From the NCBI GenBank assembly GCA_020631045.1, contig JAHDHZ010000015.1, positions 1 to 48,527 of the forward strand: a stretch of DNA of 48,527 nucleotides, in the 5' to 3' direction. Below, in pieces: positions 1 through 8,621 of the stretch. A model generated the notes under the pieces. It saw only the letters and a program-made list of their open reading frames with translations. It had not been told where the DNA came from and ran no database searches. This DNA comes from Flavobacteriales bacterium (GTDB lineage Bacteria > Bacteroidota > Bacteroidia > Flavobacteriales_G > JALEGO01). Positions within the stretch are counted from its first letter, which is position 1; every line of letters begins with the position of its first letter. Both the position numbers and the translations under genes were made by a program.

Positions 1-232
1 AAAATAGATTCGATGAAAATTCTTCTGTAAAAAACTCTCCAGAGTTCTCAACTTTATAGGCTACATAAAATTTTTCTTGATCATCACTATTAGGCACCTC
101 TTTGATTGTGTAGCCTTCTGATTGAAGATCATCTAATACTGGTGAGGCAAAATCAGAACTGTTACATGAAGAAGAAGAACATAAAGCAACAGAGAAAATA
201 AATCCGATTAAATAAAATATGTTGTTTTTCAT
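1..232 (-). CDS. Putative lipoprotein, partial (C-terminus outside window)
   Basis: This is a minus-strand reading frame starting with ATG at 232 and running off the left edge after 77 codons without a stop. The N-terminus MKNNIFYLIGF is a hydrophobic signal sequence, and a cysteine at about residue 23, within CSSSSCNSS, would be the lipidated residue of a type II signal peptide. The visible mature part is acidic and polar, with no domain I recognise. It is divergent from gcvP, with about 150 bases between the two starts. It is probably a small periplasm- or surface-anchored lipoprotein; the function is unknown. Confidence 0.6.
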   Translation of the reverse strand, partial: MKNNIFYLIGFIFSVALCSSSSCNSSDFASPVLDDLQSEGYTIKEVPNSDDQEKFYVAYKVENSGEFFTEEFSSNLF

Positions 233-336
233 ATCAATAGTTTTTTAACTGCTTCACAAAGATGCGCAGCTAATCATTTCATGTCAAGTTTTTTTTCTTA
301 CAGCTTATAAATAAGTGAAAAGCTGACTTGAAATTA

Positions 337-367
337 TTGGTAATTAAGACCCCCTAATTTAACTTTG
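337..367 (+). promoter_or_regulatory. Bacteroidota-type promoter of gcvP
   Basis: TTG at 337-339 and TAACTTTG at 360-367 are separated by exactly 20 bases. This matches the Bacteroidota consensus of a -33 TTG and a -7 TAnnTTTG. The gcvP ATG lies only 13 bases after the -7 element, so the 5' leader would be under about 10 nucleotides. The assignment rests on motif match and position only. Confidence 0.6.
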
Positions 368-380
368 TAAAAAAAGTAAC

Positions 381-3230
381 ATGCATACCTTTTTAAGCCG
401 ACACATTGGAGCAAACAAAAGGCAAGAAAAAAGCCTTTTAAAAGCCATAAAAGAGCTTTCAATAGAAGCGTTAATTGACAAAACGATTCCTGAAAACATT
501 CGACTTAAAAAGCCCTTTGAGATTTGTGATCTAACCAGTGAATTTGAGTTTGAAAAGCACATCAACGAGCTGGCACAAAAAAACAAGCTTTACAAATCAT
601 TTATAGGACAAGGGTATTATGGCACCATTACACCAAACGTTATTAAACGCAATATCTTAGAGAATCCCGGGTGGTACACCGCTTACACTCCTTATCAAGC
701 TGAAATTTCTCAAGGCAGATTAGAAGCTTTGTTGAATTTTCAAACTATGATTAGTGAATTGACAGCAATGCCAATTGCCAATGCTTCTTTGCTTGACGAG
801 GCTACTGCCGCTGCCGAGGCCATGATCATGTTCTACAACACACGTTCTAGAGCACAACAAAAAAGCAATGTTTGTAAATTTTGGATCGATGAAAATTGCT
901 TTGAGCAAACCATTGAAGTGCTTCAAACTCGTGCAGAGCCTCTAGGCATTCAACTCGTCATCGAGTCACCCTCTCAAGCAAAGTTTGACGATTCATATTT
1001 CGGAGCCATTTCACAGTACCCCAACAAGTACGGAGAAATTTCAAACTTAGAACCTTGGGTAACATCCGCCCAAAAATACAGCATCAAAACAGCCATAGCA
1101 GCTGATTTAATGAGCCTTGCTTTATTAAAAGCCCCAGGAGAGTATTACGTTGATGCTGTTGTGGGATCGACCCAACGCTTTGGTGTACCCATGGGTTTTG
1201 GCGGGCCACATGCTGCTTATTTTGCCACCAAAGAAGCCTTCAAAAGAAACATACCAGGAAGAATCATCGGCGTTTCTTTAGATCGACATGAAAACCCAGC
1301 TCTTAGAATGGCCCTGCAAACTCGCGAACAACACATTCGAAGAGACAAAGCCACATCAAACATCTGTACGGCTCAGGCTTTGCTTGCCATTATGGCTTCA
1401 ATGTATGCTGTTTATCACGGACCTCAAGGCATTTATAATATCGCTAAAACCATTTTTGATAAAACAACCGCTTTGAAAGTGGCTCTTGAAAAAATGGGGT
1501 ATAAAATTATCAATAAATCCCATTTTGATACGATTTCAATTGCAATCGGAGCTGGCAAAGTATCAAACATAAAAATGCTTGCAAAAGACCTTGAGATCAA
1601 CCTGTATTACCACTCAGACGCCGTAAGCATAAGCGTTGATGAAACGATTTCAGAAAAAGCCATCAAGGCGCTTTTAACACTCTTTTCAAAACTTTCAAAT
1701 AAAGAAATTGATCTTACATTCAAAGCTGCCCAAGTAGATAAAACCCACCAAAGAACCTCTGAGTTTTTAACTCACAGCGTGTTTAACAGGTACCACACAG
1801 AAACTGAGATGATGCGGTACATCAAACGCCTTGAAAACAAAGATATATCACTCACAAGATCTATGATTTCTTTGGGTTCTTGCACCATGAAGCTCAATGC
1901 AGCTGCAGAACTCTACCCCATTTCAATTGCTCAGTTTGCTTATTTACACCCATTTGCTCCCAAAGATCAATCTGAAGGTTATCAAGAAGTGTTTAAAAAA
2001 CTCAACGAATGGCTTAGTAAAATTACGGGCTTTGCCGCTATGTCTTTGCAACCCAACTCTGGCGCACAAGGAGAATACACTGGCCTTATGGTCATCAGAG
2101 CGTATCATAAACACAACAAAGAAGATCATCGAAACATTGCCTTGATTCCCTCTTCTGCACACGGCACGAATCCCGCTTCAGCAGTGATGGCAGGTATGAA
2201 GGTTGTAGTTGTGCAATGTGATCAACATGGCAACATTGATGTTGATGATTTAAAAGCCAAAGCTGAACAACACAGTAAAGACTTGTCTTGCCTGATGGTG
2301 ACCTACCCCTCAACTCACGGAGTATTTGAGCAGCGCATCACAGAAATCACAGAGATTATTCACCAGCACGGCGGTCAAGTTTATATGGATGGAGCCAATA
2401 TGAATGCGCAAGTTGGCTTAACCAGCCCAGGCCTTATTGGCGCAGATGTATGTCACTTAAACCTACACAAAACTTTTGCCATTCCTCATGGTGGTGGAGG
2501 CCCTGGCATGGGACCAATTGGAGTAGCTGAACACCTTGTTGATTTTCTACCAGGACACAAACTCACAGAGTTAGGCACTAAAAAAAGTATTAAGGCGGTT
2601 GCTGCAGCACCATACGGAAGTGCTTTGATTCTTTTGATTTCATACGCTTACATTAAACTTTTAGGTAGTGAAGGTTTAAAAAAATCGACCCAGATCGCCA
2701 TTCTGAATGCCAATTACATGAAAGCCAGGTTAGAAGATGCATATGAGATTCTCTACACCGCCAAAAACGGAACCGTAGCTCATGAAATGATCGTTGATTG
2801 CCGCCCTTTCAAGCAAAGTGCGGGTATTGAAGTTGAAGACATCGCAAAACGTTTGATGGATTATGGGTTTCACGCGCCCACCATGTCTTTTCCTGTAGCA
2901 GGCACCATGATGATTGAGCCTACAGAAAGCGAAAGCATTGAAGAGCTTGATCGCTTTTGTGAGGCTATGCTTGAAATTCGAAAAGAAATTGCAGCGATTG
3001 AAAATGGAAAAGTAGATAAAACAGATAACGTGTTGAAAAATGCTCCACACACAGCAGAAGAGTTGGTTTCAGATTGGCCTTATAGTTATAATAGAAAGCA
3101 AGCTGTTTTTCCGCTCACTTGGGTAAGTCAATCAAAGTACTGGCCACCAGTTAAACGTGTAGACAATGCACATGGAGATCGCAATTTGGTATGTACCTGC
3201 CCACCAATCGAGAGTTATCAGATGGCTTAG
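381..3230 (+). CDS. gcvP: Glycine dehydrogenase (decarboxylating), P-protein
   Basis: This is the P-protein of the glycine cleavage system. It decarboxylates glycine with pyridoxal phosphate and passes the aminomethyl group to the lipoyl arm of GcvH in the cytoplasm. At 949 residues it is the full-length fused form, with both halves of the P-protein in one chain. The PLP-binding motif HLNLHKTFAIPHGGGGPG lies around residues 692-709, with K697 the expected Schiff-base lysine. The start begins with HTFLSRHIGA, typical of the family N-terminus, and a good promoter lies just upstream. gcvT and gcvH are not in the window, so the system is dispersed in this genome. The stop abuts the stop of the convergent DUF547 gene with no base between them. 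Confidence 0.97.
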   Translation: MHTFLSRHIGANKRQEKSLLKAIKELSIEALIDKTIPENIRLKKPFEICDLTSEFEFEKHINELAQKNKLYKSFIGQGYYGTITPNVIKRNILENPGWYTAYTPYQAEISQGRLEALLNFQTMISELTAMPIANASLLDEATAAAEAMIMFYNTRSRAQQKSNVCKFWIDENCFEQTIEVLQTRAEPLGIQLVIESPSQAKFDDSYFGAISQYPNKYGEISNLEPWVTSAQKYSIKTAIAADLMSLALLKAPGEYYVDAVVGSTQRFGVPMGFGGPHAAYFATKEAFKRNIPGRIIGVSLDRHENPALRMALQTREQHIRRDKATSNICTAQALLAIMASMYAVYHGPQGIYNIAKTIFDKTTALKVALEKMGYKIINKSHFDTISIAIGAGKVSNIKMLAKDLEINLYYHSDAVSISVDETISEKAIKALLTLFSKLSNKEIDLTFKAAQVDKTHQRTSEFLTHSVFNRYHTETEMMRYIKRLENKDISLTRSMISLGSCTMKLNAAAELYPISIAQFAYLHPFAPKDQSEGYQEVFKKLNEWLSKITGFAAMSLQPNSGAQGEYTGLMVIRAYHKHNKEDHRNIALIPSSAHGTNPASAVMAGMKVVVVQCDQHGNIDVDDLKAKAEQHSKDLSCLMVTYPSTHGVFEQRITEITEIIHQHGGQVYMDGANMNAQVGLTSPGLIGADVCHLNLHKTFAIPHGGGGPGMGPIGVAEHLVDFLPGHKLTELGTKKSIKAVAAAPYGSALILLISYAYIKLLGSEGLKKSTQIAILNANYMKARLEDAYEILYTAKNGTVAHEMIVDCRPFKQSAGIEVEDIAKRLMDYGFHAPTMSFPVAGTMMIEPTESESIEELDRFCEAMLEIRKEIAAIENGKVDKTDNVLKNAPHTAEELVSDWPYSYNRKQAVFPLTWVSQSKYWPPVKRVDNAHGDRNLVCTCPPIESYQMA

Positions 3231-3974
3231 TTATGGCAATTTAAAATTCTGAAGATCTAAACTCCAATCGTATGGTAAATAAGTAATTTTCATTCCTTTA
3301 GCCTGCTTAATTGCAGTGTATTTTTTTAGGATGGATTTTCTCTTCTTTTTTGATCCAAAATCTCCTCTAAACCAACTCATCAGAGGTGTTACCTTTATTT
3401 CATTGCCTTTTACTTGAGTGGTTTTTCGCAAGTAAGCAGCTGTGGCATGCTCTAACTGCTGTTTGATATTATTTTCTTGATAAACACGAGTGACAGGGCA
3501 AGAAGCAGCTCCACAATTCAAGGCAAAATGTATGCGGTAATCAATTTGAGTATTGCGGTGTTTGCGTTCAAATCTAGAGACGAACCATTTCTTCAAATAA
3601 CCCAATGAGAGTTTTACTCTTGAATTTCTGAGAATGCCATGTTCAATATCATCAAAACTTAATACCTGGCCAGCAATACGCATTCTGGGTTCTGAGAAAA
3701 AAGCGTTCTTATCTTTATACAGGTCAGGATTTTCAAGTAAAAAGTACTGAATAAAACCATTGTAGGTATTGATCCAAAAGCTGAGTTTTTGCTCTTTTGT
3801 TTCAAGACCTAACAATTCTTTTTCAGTAAGTGATTTGTAACGCTGAATATGCTCAGAAACGTCTTTTCTTTGAAGTATATTTGTAAGAAATTGCTGACCA
3901 AGTATACTGATACTTTCTTGAGCATCCACCCAAAAAGAGCACTGCAAAAACAATATAAAAAGTAGTTTGCGCAT
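3231..3974 (-). CDS. DUF547 domain protein, secreted
   Basis: The 247-residue product carries the DUF547 signature: FWINTYNGF near the N-terminal third and ALNCGAASCPVTRVY in the middle, where conserved Asn, His and Cys residues are thought to make a thiol-hydrolase-like site. Biochemical function of the family is not settled. I chose ATG at 3974 over the longer frame from 4019 because MRKLLFILFLQCSFWVDAQ is a clean signal peptide and a candidate -7 element (TAGATTTG, 3980-3987) lies inside the would-be extension. It is probably periplasmic. It is convergent with gcvP with zero intergenic bases and divergent from thrS. Confidence 0.85.
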   Translation of the reverse strand: MRKLLFILFLQCSFWVDAQESISILGQQFLTNILQRKDVSEHIQRYKSLTEKELLGLETKEQKLSFWINTYNGFIQYFLLENPDLYKDKNAFFSEPRMRIAGQVLSFDDIEHGILRNSRVKLSLGYLKKWFVSRFERKHRNTQIDYRIHFALNCGAASCPVTRVYQENNIKQQLEHATAAYLRKTTQVKGNEIKVTPLMSWFRGDFGSKKKRKSILKKYTAIKQAKGMKITYLPYDWSLDLQNFKLP

Positions 3975-3979
3975 CGACA

Positions 3980-3987
3980 CAAATCTA
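3980..3987 (-). promoter_or_regulatory. Candidate -7 element for the DUF547 gene
   Basis: On the minus strand this reads TAGATTTG, a full match to TAnnTTTG, five bases before the chosen ATG at 3974. A -33 TTG at the usual spacing is not clear; TTT is present. If real, the transcript is nearly leaderless and the longer start at 4019 is excluded. Confidence 0.35.
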
Positions 3988-4011
3988 ACACAAAACCAAC
4001 CCTTTAAAAAT

Positions 4012-4042
4012 TTGAGCAAACAAATAGCTTAAACTATCTTTG
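4012..4042 (+). promoter_or_regulatory. Bacteroidota-type promoter of thrS operon
   Basis: TTG at 4012-4014 and TATCTTTG at 4035-4042 are 20 bases apart, the same spacing as at gcvP. The thrS ATG is at 4060, giving a leader of roughly 10-13 nucleotides. That is too short for an E. coli-style thrS operator or a T-box, so those regulatory modes are unlikely here. Confidence 0.6.
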
Positions 4043-4059
4043 CTTTTCAATTTAAAACT

Positions 4060-5997
4060 ATGATTGACATTACGCTTCCTGATGGATCGGTTCGTTCGTA
4101 TGAATCACCTATCACGCCATACGATGTAGCACTTTCAATTAGTGAAGGGCTAGCACGCAATGTGCTTTGCGCTAAAGTGAATGAGCAAGTGGTTGATTTA
4201 TCTACGAAAATCACTGAAAATTCAAGCCTTGCCCTTTTAAAATGGGAAGATACCGATGGCAAACAAACCATGTGGCACTCTTCAGCACATTTGATGGCAG
4301 AAGCATTAGAAGCTTTATATCCAGGTATTAAATTGGGTATTGGCCCTGCAATTGAAAATGGGTTTTATTATGATATAGATCCTGGCGAGCATACCATTTC
4401 AGAACACGATTTTGGCAAGATTGAGAAAAAAATGCTTGAATTGGCTTCTCAAAAAAATAGTTTTGAACGCAAAGAGATTTCTAAAAAAGAAGCCTTGGAG
4501 TATTTCAAGAAAAAAGGCGATGAATACAAACTTGAATTGCTCGAAGATTTAGAAGACGGCAGTATTACTTTTTATACTCAGGGGGAGTTTACTGATCTGT
4601 GTAAAGGTCCGCATATTGCGCATACAGGTTTTGTCAAAGCTGCAAAAATTTTAAAAGTGGCTGGAGCCTATTGGAGAGGAGATGAAAAACGTAAGCAACT
4701 CACGCGTTTGTATGGCATTACTTTTCCGAAAAACAAAATGCTTTCTGAGCATATGCATATGCTAGAAGAAGCTAAAAAAAGAGACCATCGCAAATTGGGC
4801 AAAGAAATGGAATTATTTGCCTTTTCAGAAAATGTAGGGCAAGGGCTTCCTTTGTGGCTACCTAAAGGTGCTGAGCTCAGAGAACGCCTAGAACAATTTT
4901 TGAAAAAAGCGCAAATAGAAGCTGGCTACGCTCCTGTTGTAACCCCACATATTGGTAGTAAAAAATTATACGAAACCTCAGGGCATTATGAGAAATATGG
5001 CGAAGATTCTTTTCAGCCTATCAATACTCCTGATGAAGATGAAGAATTCTTGCTAAAACCCATGAATTGCCCTCATCATTGTGAGATATTTAAAGCCCGC
5101 CCACGCTCCTACAAAGAACTCCCAGTACGTTTCGCTGAATTTGGAACTGTATACCGCTATGAGCAAAGTGGAGAGTTGCATGGCCTTACCCGCGTTCGTG
5201 CCTTCACACAAGACGATGCACATATTTTCTGCGCTCAAGAGCAAGTAAAAGAGGAGTTTAAAAAAGTAATTGACTTGGTCTTATATGTCTTTAAAGCTTT
5301 AGATTTTCAAAATTTCACTGCCCAAGTATCGCTTCGCGACAAAGAAAACACCTCAAAATATATTGGTTCTGAAGCAAACTGGGAAAAGGCAGAAACTGCC
5401 ATCATTGAAGCAGCTGAAGAAAAAGGATTGAACACCATTATTGAATATGGTGAAGCTGCCTTTTACGGACCTAAACTTGATTTCATGGTCAAAGATGCAC
5501 TGGGTAGAAGCTGGCAATTGGGCACCATTCAAGTTGATTACAATTTACCCGAACGATTTGACCTAACCTACATTGGCGCTGATAACGAAAAACATAGACC
5601 TGTAATGCTGCACCGAGCACCCTTTGGATCTATGGAACGTTTTGTGGCTGTTTTAATAGAGCACTGTGGCGGAAACTTTCCGCTTTGGTTAAACCCCACA
5701 CAAGTTGCCCTCTTACCAGTAAGTGAAAAGTATAATGATTTTAGCGAAAAACTTTCTAAACTGCTGAAAAATTACGATATTCGCGCACTTGTAGATGACA
5801 GAAACGAGAAGGTAGGCAGAAAGATTAGAGACAATGAAGTGGCTAAAGTGCCTTACATGATTGTTGTAGGAGAGAAAGAAGAAAGCGGGGGTGATTTGGC
5901 TGTTAGAAAGCACGGCCAAGGTGATTTAGGCTCCTTTTCTGTTGAAGCATTTGCAGATTTAATTAAACAAGAAATTAATACGTCTATTGGCAATTAG
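4060..5997 (+). CDS. thrS: Threonyl-tRNA synthetase
   Basis: This class II aminoacyl-tRNA synthetase charges tRNA-Thr in the cytoplasm. The 645-residue protein has the usual order: a TGS domain (from [15 protein letters not shown]), a second additional editing domain with [11 protein letters not shown] at about residues 73-83 (the HxxxH editing motif), the catalytic core, and the C-terminal anticodon-binding domain ([11 protein letters not shown] onward). Motif 2 is visible as [25 protein letters not shown] at 335-344 supplies the zinc-ligand cysteine (C337), and [11 protein letters not shown] is motif 3. It opens the conserved thrS-infC-rpmI-rplT operon and overlaps the infC start by 11 bases, which suggests translational coupling. 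Confidence 0.97.
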   Translation: MIDITLPDGSVRSYESPITPYDVALSISEGLARNVLCAKVNEQVVDLSTKITENSSLALLKWEDTDGKQTMWHSSAHLMAEALEALYPGIKLGIGPAIENGFYYDIDPGEHTISEHDFGKIEKKMLELASQKNSFERKEISKKEALEYFKKKGDEYKLELLEDLEDGSITFYTQGEFTDLCKGPHIAHTGFVKAAKILKVAGAYWRGDEKRKQLTRLYGITFPKNKMLSEHMHMLEEAKKRDHRKLGKEMELFAFSENVGQGLPLWLPKGAELRERLEQFLKKAQIEAGYAPVVTPHIGSKKLYETSGHYEKYGEDSFQPINTPDEDEEFLLKPMNCPHHCEIFKARPRSYKELPVRFAEFGTVYRYEQSGELHGLTRVRAFTQDDAHIFCAQEQVKEEFKKVIDLVLYVFKALDFQNFTAQVSLRDKENTSKYIGSEANWEKAETAIIEAAEEKGLNTIIEYGEAAFYGPKLDFMVKDALGRSWQLGTIQVDYNLPERFDLTYIGADNEKHRPVMLHRAPFGSMERFVAVLIEHCGGNFPLWLNPTQVALLPVSEKYNDFSEKLSKLLKNYDIRALVDDRNEKVGRKIRDNEVAKVPYMIVVGEKEESGGDLAVRKHGQGDLGSFSVEAFADLIKQEINTSIGN

Positions 5998-6544
5998 AAG
6001 AAAAAAAAGGCAAAGAGGTTACAGGAAAAGTCTCGAACCTGAACACAAGATCAACCAAAAGATAGATGCTCCGAAAGTGAGGGTTGTTGGTGAAAATATA
6101 GAATCTGGTGTTTATTCAAGAGGTGAGGCACTTCAATTGGCTGATGACGAAGGATTAGATTTGGTGTTGATCTCACCAAAGGCTGACCCACCAGTTTGCA
6201 AGATTATTGACTATAAAAAGTTTTTATTCGAGCAAAAGAAAAAGAAAAAAGAACTAAAAGCGAAAGCTCAGAAAGTAGTGATCAAAGACATGCGCTTTGG
6301 CCCCAATACTTCAGAGCACGATTTTAATTTTAAGCTCAAGCATATTGAGACTTTCTTACAAGACGGATGCAAAGTCAAAGCATACGTTTTCTTTAGAGGA
6401 AGAACCATTATGTTCAAAGATCAAGGGCAACTCTTATTATTGAAACTTGCGCAAGCGGTTGAAGAGATCGGAGTGGTCGAGCAAATGCCCAAAATGGAAG
6501 GTCGACGTATGATTATGTTTATCGCTCCAAAAAAGAAGAAGTAA
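5987..6544 (+). CDS. infC: Translation initiation factor IF-3
   Basis: The 185-residue product has both IF-3 domains: an N-terminal region with [20 protein letters not shown] and [12 protein letters not shown], and a C-terminal domain with [20 protein letters not shown]-3 binds the 30S subunit and checks start-codon selection. No ATG is available; the best start is TTG at 5987, giving MAIRRKK, the usual N-terminus in this phylum. An ATT at 5993 is a second possibility. A non-ATG start is the known basis of IF-3 autoregulation in E. coli (AUU) and probably serves the same role here. The start lies inside the thrS coding region. Confidence 0.96.
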   Translation: MAIRRKKRQRGYRKSLEPEHKINQKIDAPKVRVVGENIESGVYSRGEALQLADDEGLDLVLISPKADPPVCKIIDYKKFLFEQKKKKKELKAKAQKVVIKDMRFGPNTSEHDFNFKLKHIETFLQDGCKVKAYVFFRGRTIMFKDQGQLLLLKLAQAVEEIGVVEQMPKMEGRRMIMFIAPKKKK

Positions 6545-6564
6545 AACGATTAATTGTTTGTGTT

Positions 6565-6759
6565 ATGCCAAAAATGAAAACAAATTCTTCTGCTAAAAAA
6601 CGTTTTAAGTTTACAGGCAGCGGGAAAATTAAAAGAAAGCATGCTTTTAAAAGTCACATCTTAACTAAGAAGACCAAAAAGCAAAAAAGAGCTTTAACTA
6701 AATTTACAACGGTTCACCCTGCAGATGAGCCAAACATCAAGCACTTGCTTTGTGTATAA
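6565..6759 (+). CDS. rpmI: 50S ribosomal protein L35
   Basis: This is a 64-residue, very basic large-subunit protein beginning [20 protein letters not shown], the family's standard N-terminus. Length and operon position between infC (20 bases upstream) and rplT are as expected. The C-terminal [14 protein letters not shown] carries a cysteine. It is followed by an unusually long 115-base gap before rplT. Confidence 0.95.
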   Translation: MPKMKTNSSAKKRFKFTGSGKIKRKHAFKSHILTKKTKKQKRALTKFTTVHPADEPNIKHLLCV

Positions 6760-6874
6760 TTGATCTGTAGATTTGCACCTGTGCTAGCAAATTAAAAACA
6801 AAGCACAAAAAGTTTAACCGGTAGTGTGCCCAAAGAATCAAAAATGATCGCCTCTACACTTAAATATTAAAATT

Positions 6875-7222
6875 ATGCCACGTTCAACAAACGCAGTTGC
6901 TTCAAGAGCAAGAAGAAAAAAAGTTTTAAAACTCGCCAAAGGATACTGGGGAAGAAGAAAAAACGTATATACAGTTGCTAAAAACGCTGTAGAGAAAGGT
7001 CTTCAGTACGCCTATAGAGACAGAAGACAAAAGAAAAGAAAATTCAGAGCCCTTTGGATTCAAAGAATCAACGCTGCAGCAAGACTAAACGGAATGTCTT
7101 ACTCAGCTTTCATCGGAGCTTTATCAAAAAAAGAAGTTAAGTTAAACCGAAAAGTATTGGCTGACTTAGCTGTGAATCATCCAAAAGCATTCACTGCTGT
7201 TGTTGATTCAGTTAAAAAATAA
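6875..7222 (+). CDS. rplT: 50S ribosomal protein L20
   Basis: The 115-residue basic protein starts [19 protein letters not shown] and contains the helical core [20 protein letters not shown], typical of L20. It binds 23S rRNA early in 50S assembly and, in other bacteria, represses its own operon through an mRNA structure that mimics the rRNA site. The 115-base gap upstream of the start could hold such a structure. A strong intrinsic terminator follows about 25 bases after the stop and ends the operon. Confidence 0.97.
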   Translation: MPRSTNAVASRARRKKVLKLAKGYWGRRKNVYTVAKNAVEKGLQYAYRDRRQKKRKFRALWIQRINAAARLNGMSYSAFIGALSKKEVKLNRKVLADLAVNHPKAFTAVVDSVKK

Positions 7223-7246
7223 ATCACAGACAACAATCAATCACTT

Positions 7247-7272
7247 AAAAGCCTCGTTTTTGCGGGGCTTTT
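7247..7272 (+). terminator. Intrinsic terminator of the thrS-rplT operon
   Basis: AAAAGCCTCG (7247-7256) pairs with CGGGGCTTTT (7263-7272) across a six-base loop, ten pairs with one G-U. The T-rich 3' arm continues into the downstream T run. The hairpin reaches the last base before the stop codon of the convergent gene at 7273, so it may also stop leftward transcription. Confidence 0.85.
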
Positions 7273-8031
7273 TTATGCCTCAATATTTTCAGAAGATAAA
7301 AAAGAGTAAAAAGAAGACTTAAACAGATATTTTAAATCTGTTGGCTTTCCTTTTATTTTTTGGTGCACTTGTTTTAAGTTTTGCTGCACAAATCCATCAA
7401 AGGCTTTCAATAACTTTGATTCAAACGCATGACTGGCCACACCTTTAAAAATGGTACAAAAATAGAAGCTTCCATAAGCATGAATCATAATTTTATACTC
7501 ACCATAATCAATCACTCCAACTTTTTTATTTGATGCATCGTTAAACGCATCTTCCATGAAAGCCTGAATGGCTGTTAACATTCCTGCGATCACGTCTTGA
7601 TTGGCTTTTAAAGATGCATCAGACAACCCTTCAAGCAAAACCCCTGACTGGTTTTCAACCAACATAACAGACTGCACTTGAGCCTGAAAAATTCCTGAAA
7701 CACTTGATTTATTTAAAAAGAATTTGCGTTTCCAAAACTCAACTGAAGTCAAATTATTGGTTGTCTGCTCGATTTTCTGAATCGCTAAACCGACTTCATT
7801 GGCAATATACTTCTTAATTAACTGGCCAAAATACGGAGCAATAATATCTATAGATTCATTTTTTGAAGCCTCTAAATTGCTTAAGAATTGATCTGCCGAC
7901 TTTATTTTTTGGTCTAACAACTCAATTTTTGACTGCAACTCTACTTTGAGTAATTCTATTTCTTGGGCTGTTGCTTTTCTATCTTCTTCTAATAGAATTT
8001 CTCTCAACTCATTTAAAGAAGACTGTTGCAT
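7273..8031 (-). CDS. Coiled-coil protein with longin/roadblock-like sensor domain
   Basis: The product is 252 residues. Residues 1-50 are Glu/Lys/Leu-rich with coiled-coil character. The middle holds IAPYFGQLIKKYIANEV, and the C-terminal half has SVMLVENQSGVLLEGL, DVIAGMLTAIQAFMEDAF and DYGEYKIMIHAYGSFY. From memory this last block resembles the region before the beta-barrel or OmpA part of large cyanobacterial and proteobacterial OmpA-family proteins, where a longin/roadblock-like fold is predicted; that comparison was not computed. No signal peptide is present, so it is cytoplasmic. I chose ATG at 8031, which forms a TGATG stop-start with the upstream gene, over TTG at 8034. The coupling implies the two proteins act together. 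Exact function is unknown. Confidence 0.75.
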   Translation of the reverse strand: MQQSSLNELREILLEEDRKATAQEIELLKVELQSKIELLDQKIKSADQFLSNLEASKNESIDIIAPYFGQLIKKYIANEVGLAIQKIEQTTNNLTSVEFWKRKFFLNKSSVSGIFQAQVQSVMLVENQSGVLLEGLSDASLKANQDVIAGMLTAIQAFMEDAFNDASNKKVGVIDYGEYKIMIHAYGSFYFCTIFKGVASHAFESKLLKAFDGFVQQNLKQVHQKIKGKPTDLKYLFKSSFYSFLSSENIEA

Positions 8032-8378
8032 CAATTCAGATTTGAAGCCATTGTAGTCAAAAGGTCAGCCATTTTTTTCTTATCTAACTTTTCATTAGAC
8101 AGCAAGTCGATTGACTGATTTAAATCGGTTTTCAAAGCGCTTATTTTCTCATCATACTGCGCTTGCAAGTCATCTATTTTCTGATTCATTCTAGACTCTA
8201 AGTCTAAAATCATATTCAATTGCTTTTCAAAACGCTGATCTGTTTTCTCATCTAAATCTTCAAAACGATGATCGTACTGCTGTTTCTCTTCACCAAACAA
8301 AAGTTCTTTTAAGGTACTTAACTTATCTGTTTGGGCTTCTAAAGCTTCTTTGGTGTTTTCTTTGACTTGTTGCTGCAT
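8031..8378 (-). CDS. Small coiled-coil protein, partner of the next gene
   Basis: This 115-residue acidic, soluble protein is almost entirely predicted coiled coil. It begins with MQQQVKENTKEALEAQTDKL and continues with heptad-like Leu/Ile spacing to the end. The segment LSTLKELLFGEEKQQ resembles LNELREILLEEDRK at the start of the downstream protein, so the two may share an N-terminal motif. The genes are joined by a TGATG overlap, which points to coupled translation and complex formation. I do not recognise a named family. Confidence 0.7.
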   Translation of the reverse strand: MQQQVKENTKEALEAQTDKLSTLKELLFGEEKQQYDHRFEDLDEKTDQRFEKQLNMILDLESRMNQKIDDLQAQYDEKISALKTDLNQSIDLLSNEKLDKKKMADLLTTMASNLN

Positions 8379-8457
8379 GATTTTTCTGAAATGAGCTTTA
8401 ATTTACAAAAAATGAATTGAAAAATAAAAACACAGAGGTTTTTGATATTTATTTTTT

Positions 8458-8553
8458 GGGCGTTACCTGACGGCCAGGCTAATCAGGGGTACGCTTCGCT
8501 TCCGTGCTACGCACTTGCTCGCAAGCTCACAACCCTTAATATCCTTAACGCTC
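8458..8553. repeat. Dispersed Bacteroidota intergenic repeat (MITE-like)
   Basis: This block of about 96 bases is clearly more GC-rich than its AT-rich surroundings. It opens with GGGCGTTACCTGACGGCC and closes with TTAACGCTC; GGGCGTTA and TAACGCTC are terminal inverted repeats matching at 7 of 8 positions. The same opening and closing pattern recurs, as I remember it, as a short repeat scattered between genes in many Flavobacteriia genomes. It contains small internal hairpins and no ORF of its own. It lies between two divergently oriented genes. Family membership is from memory, not a search. Confidence 0.55.
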
Positions 8554-8621
8554 GTTTTAAAAAAATTGACTTAAGTTTTTTATTTTCAGATCTTCACATC
8601 AAAATTAAAAACGATTGTTTT

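Noticed and set aside
3975-4019. Longer start for the DUF547 gene
   Set aside because: It would displace the signal peptide and contains a likely -7 promoter box.
4043-4059. T-box or thrS operator in the thrS leader
   Set aside because: The predicted leader is too short to hold either.
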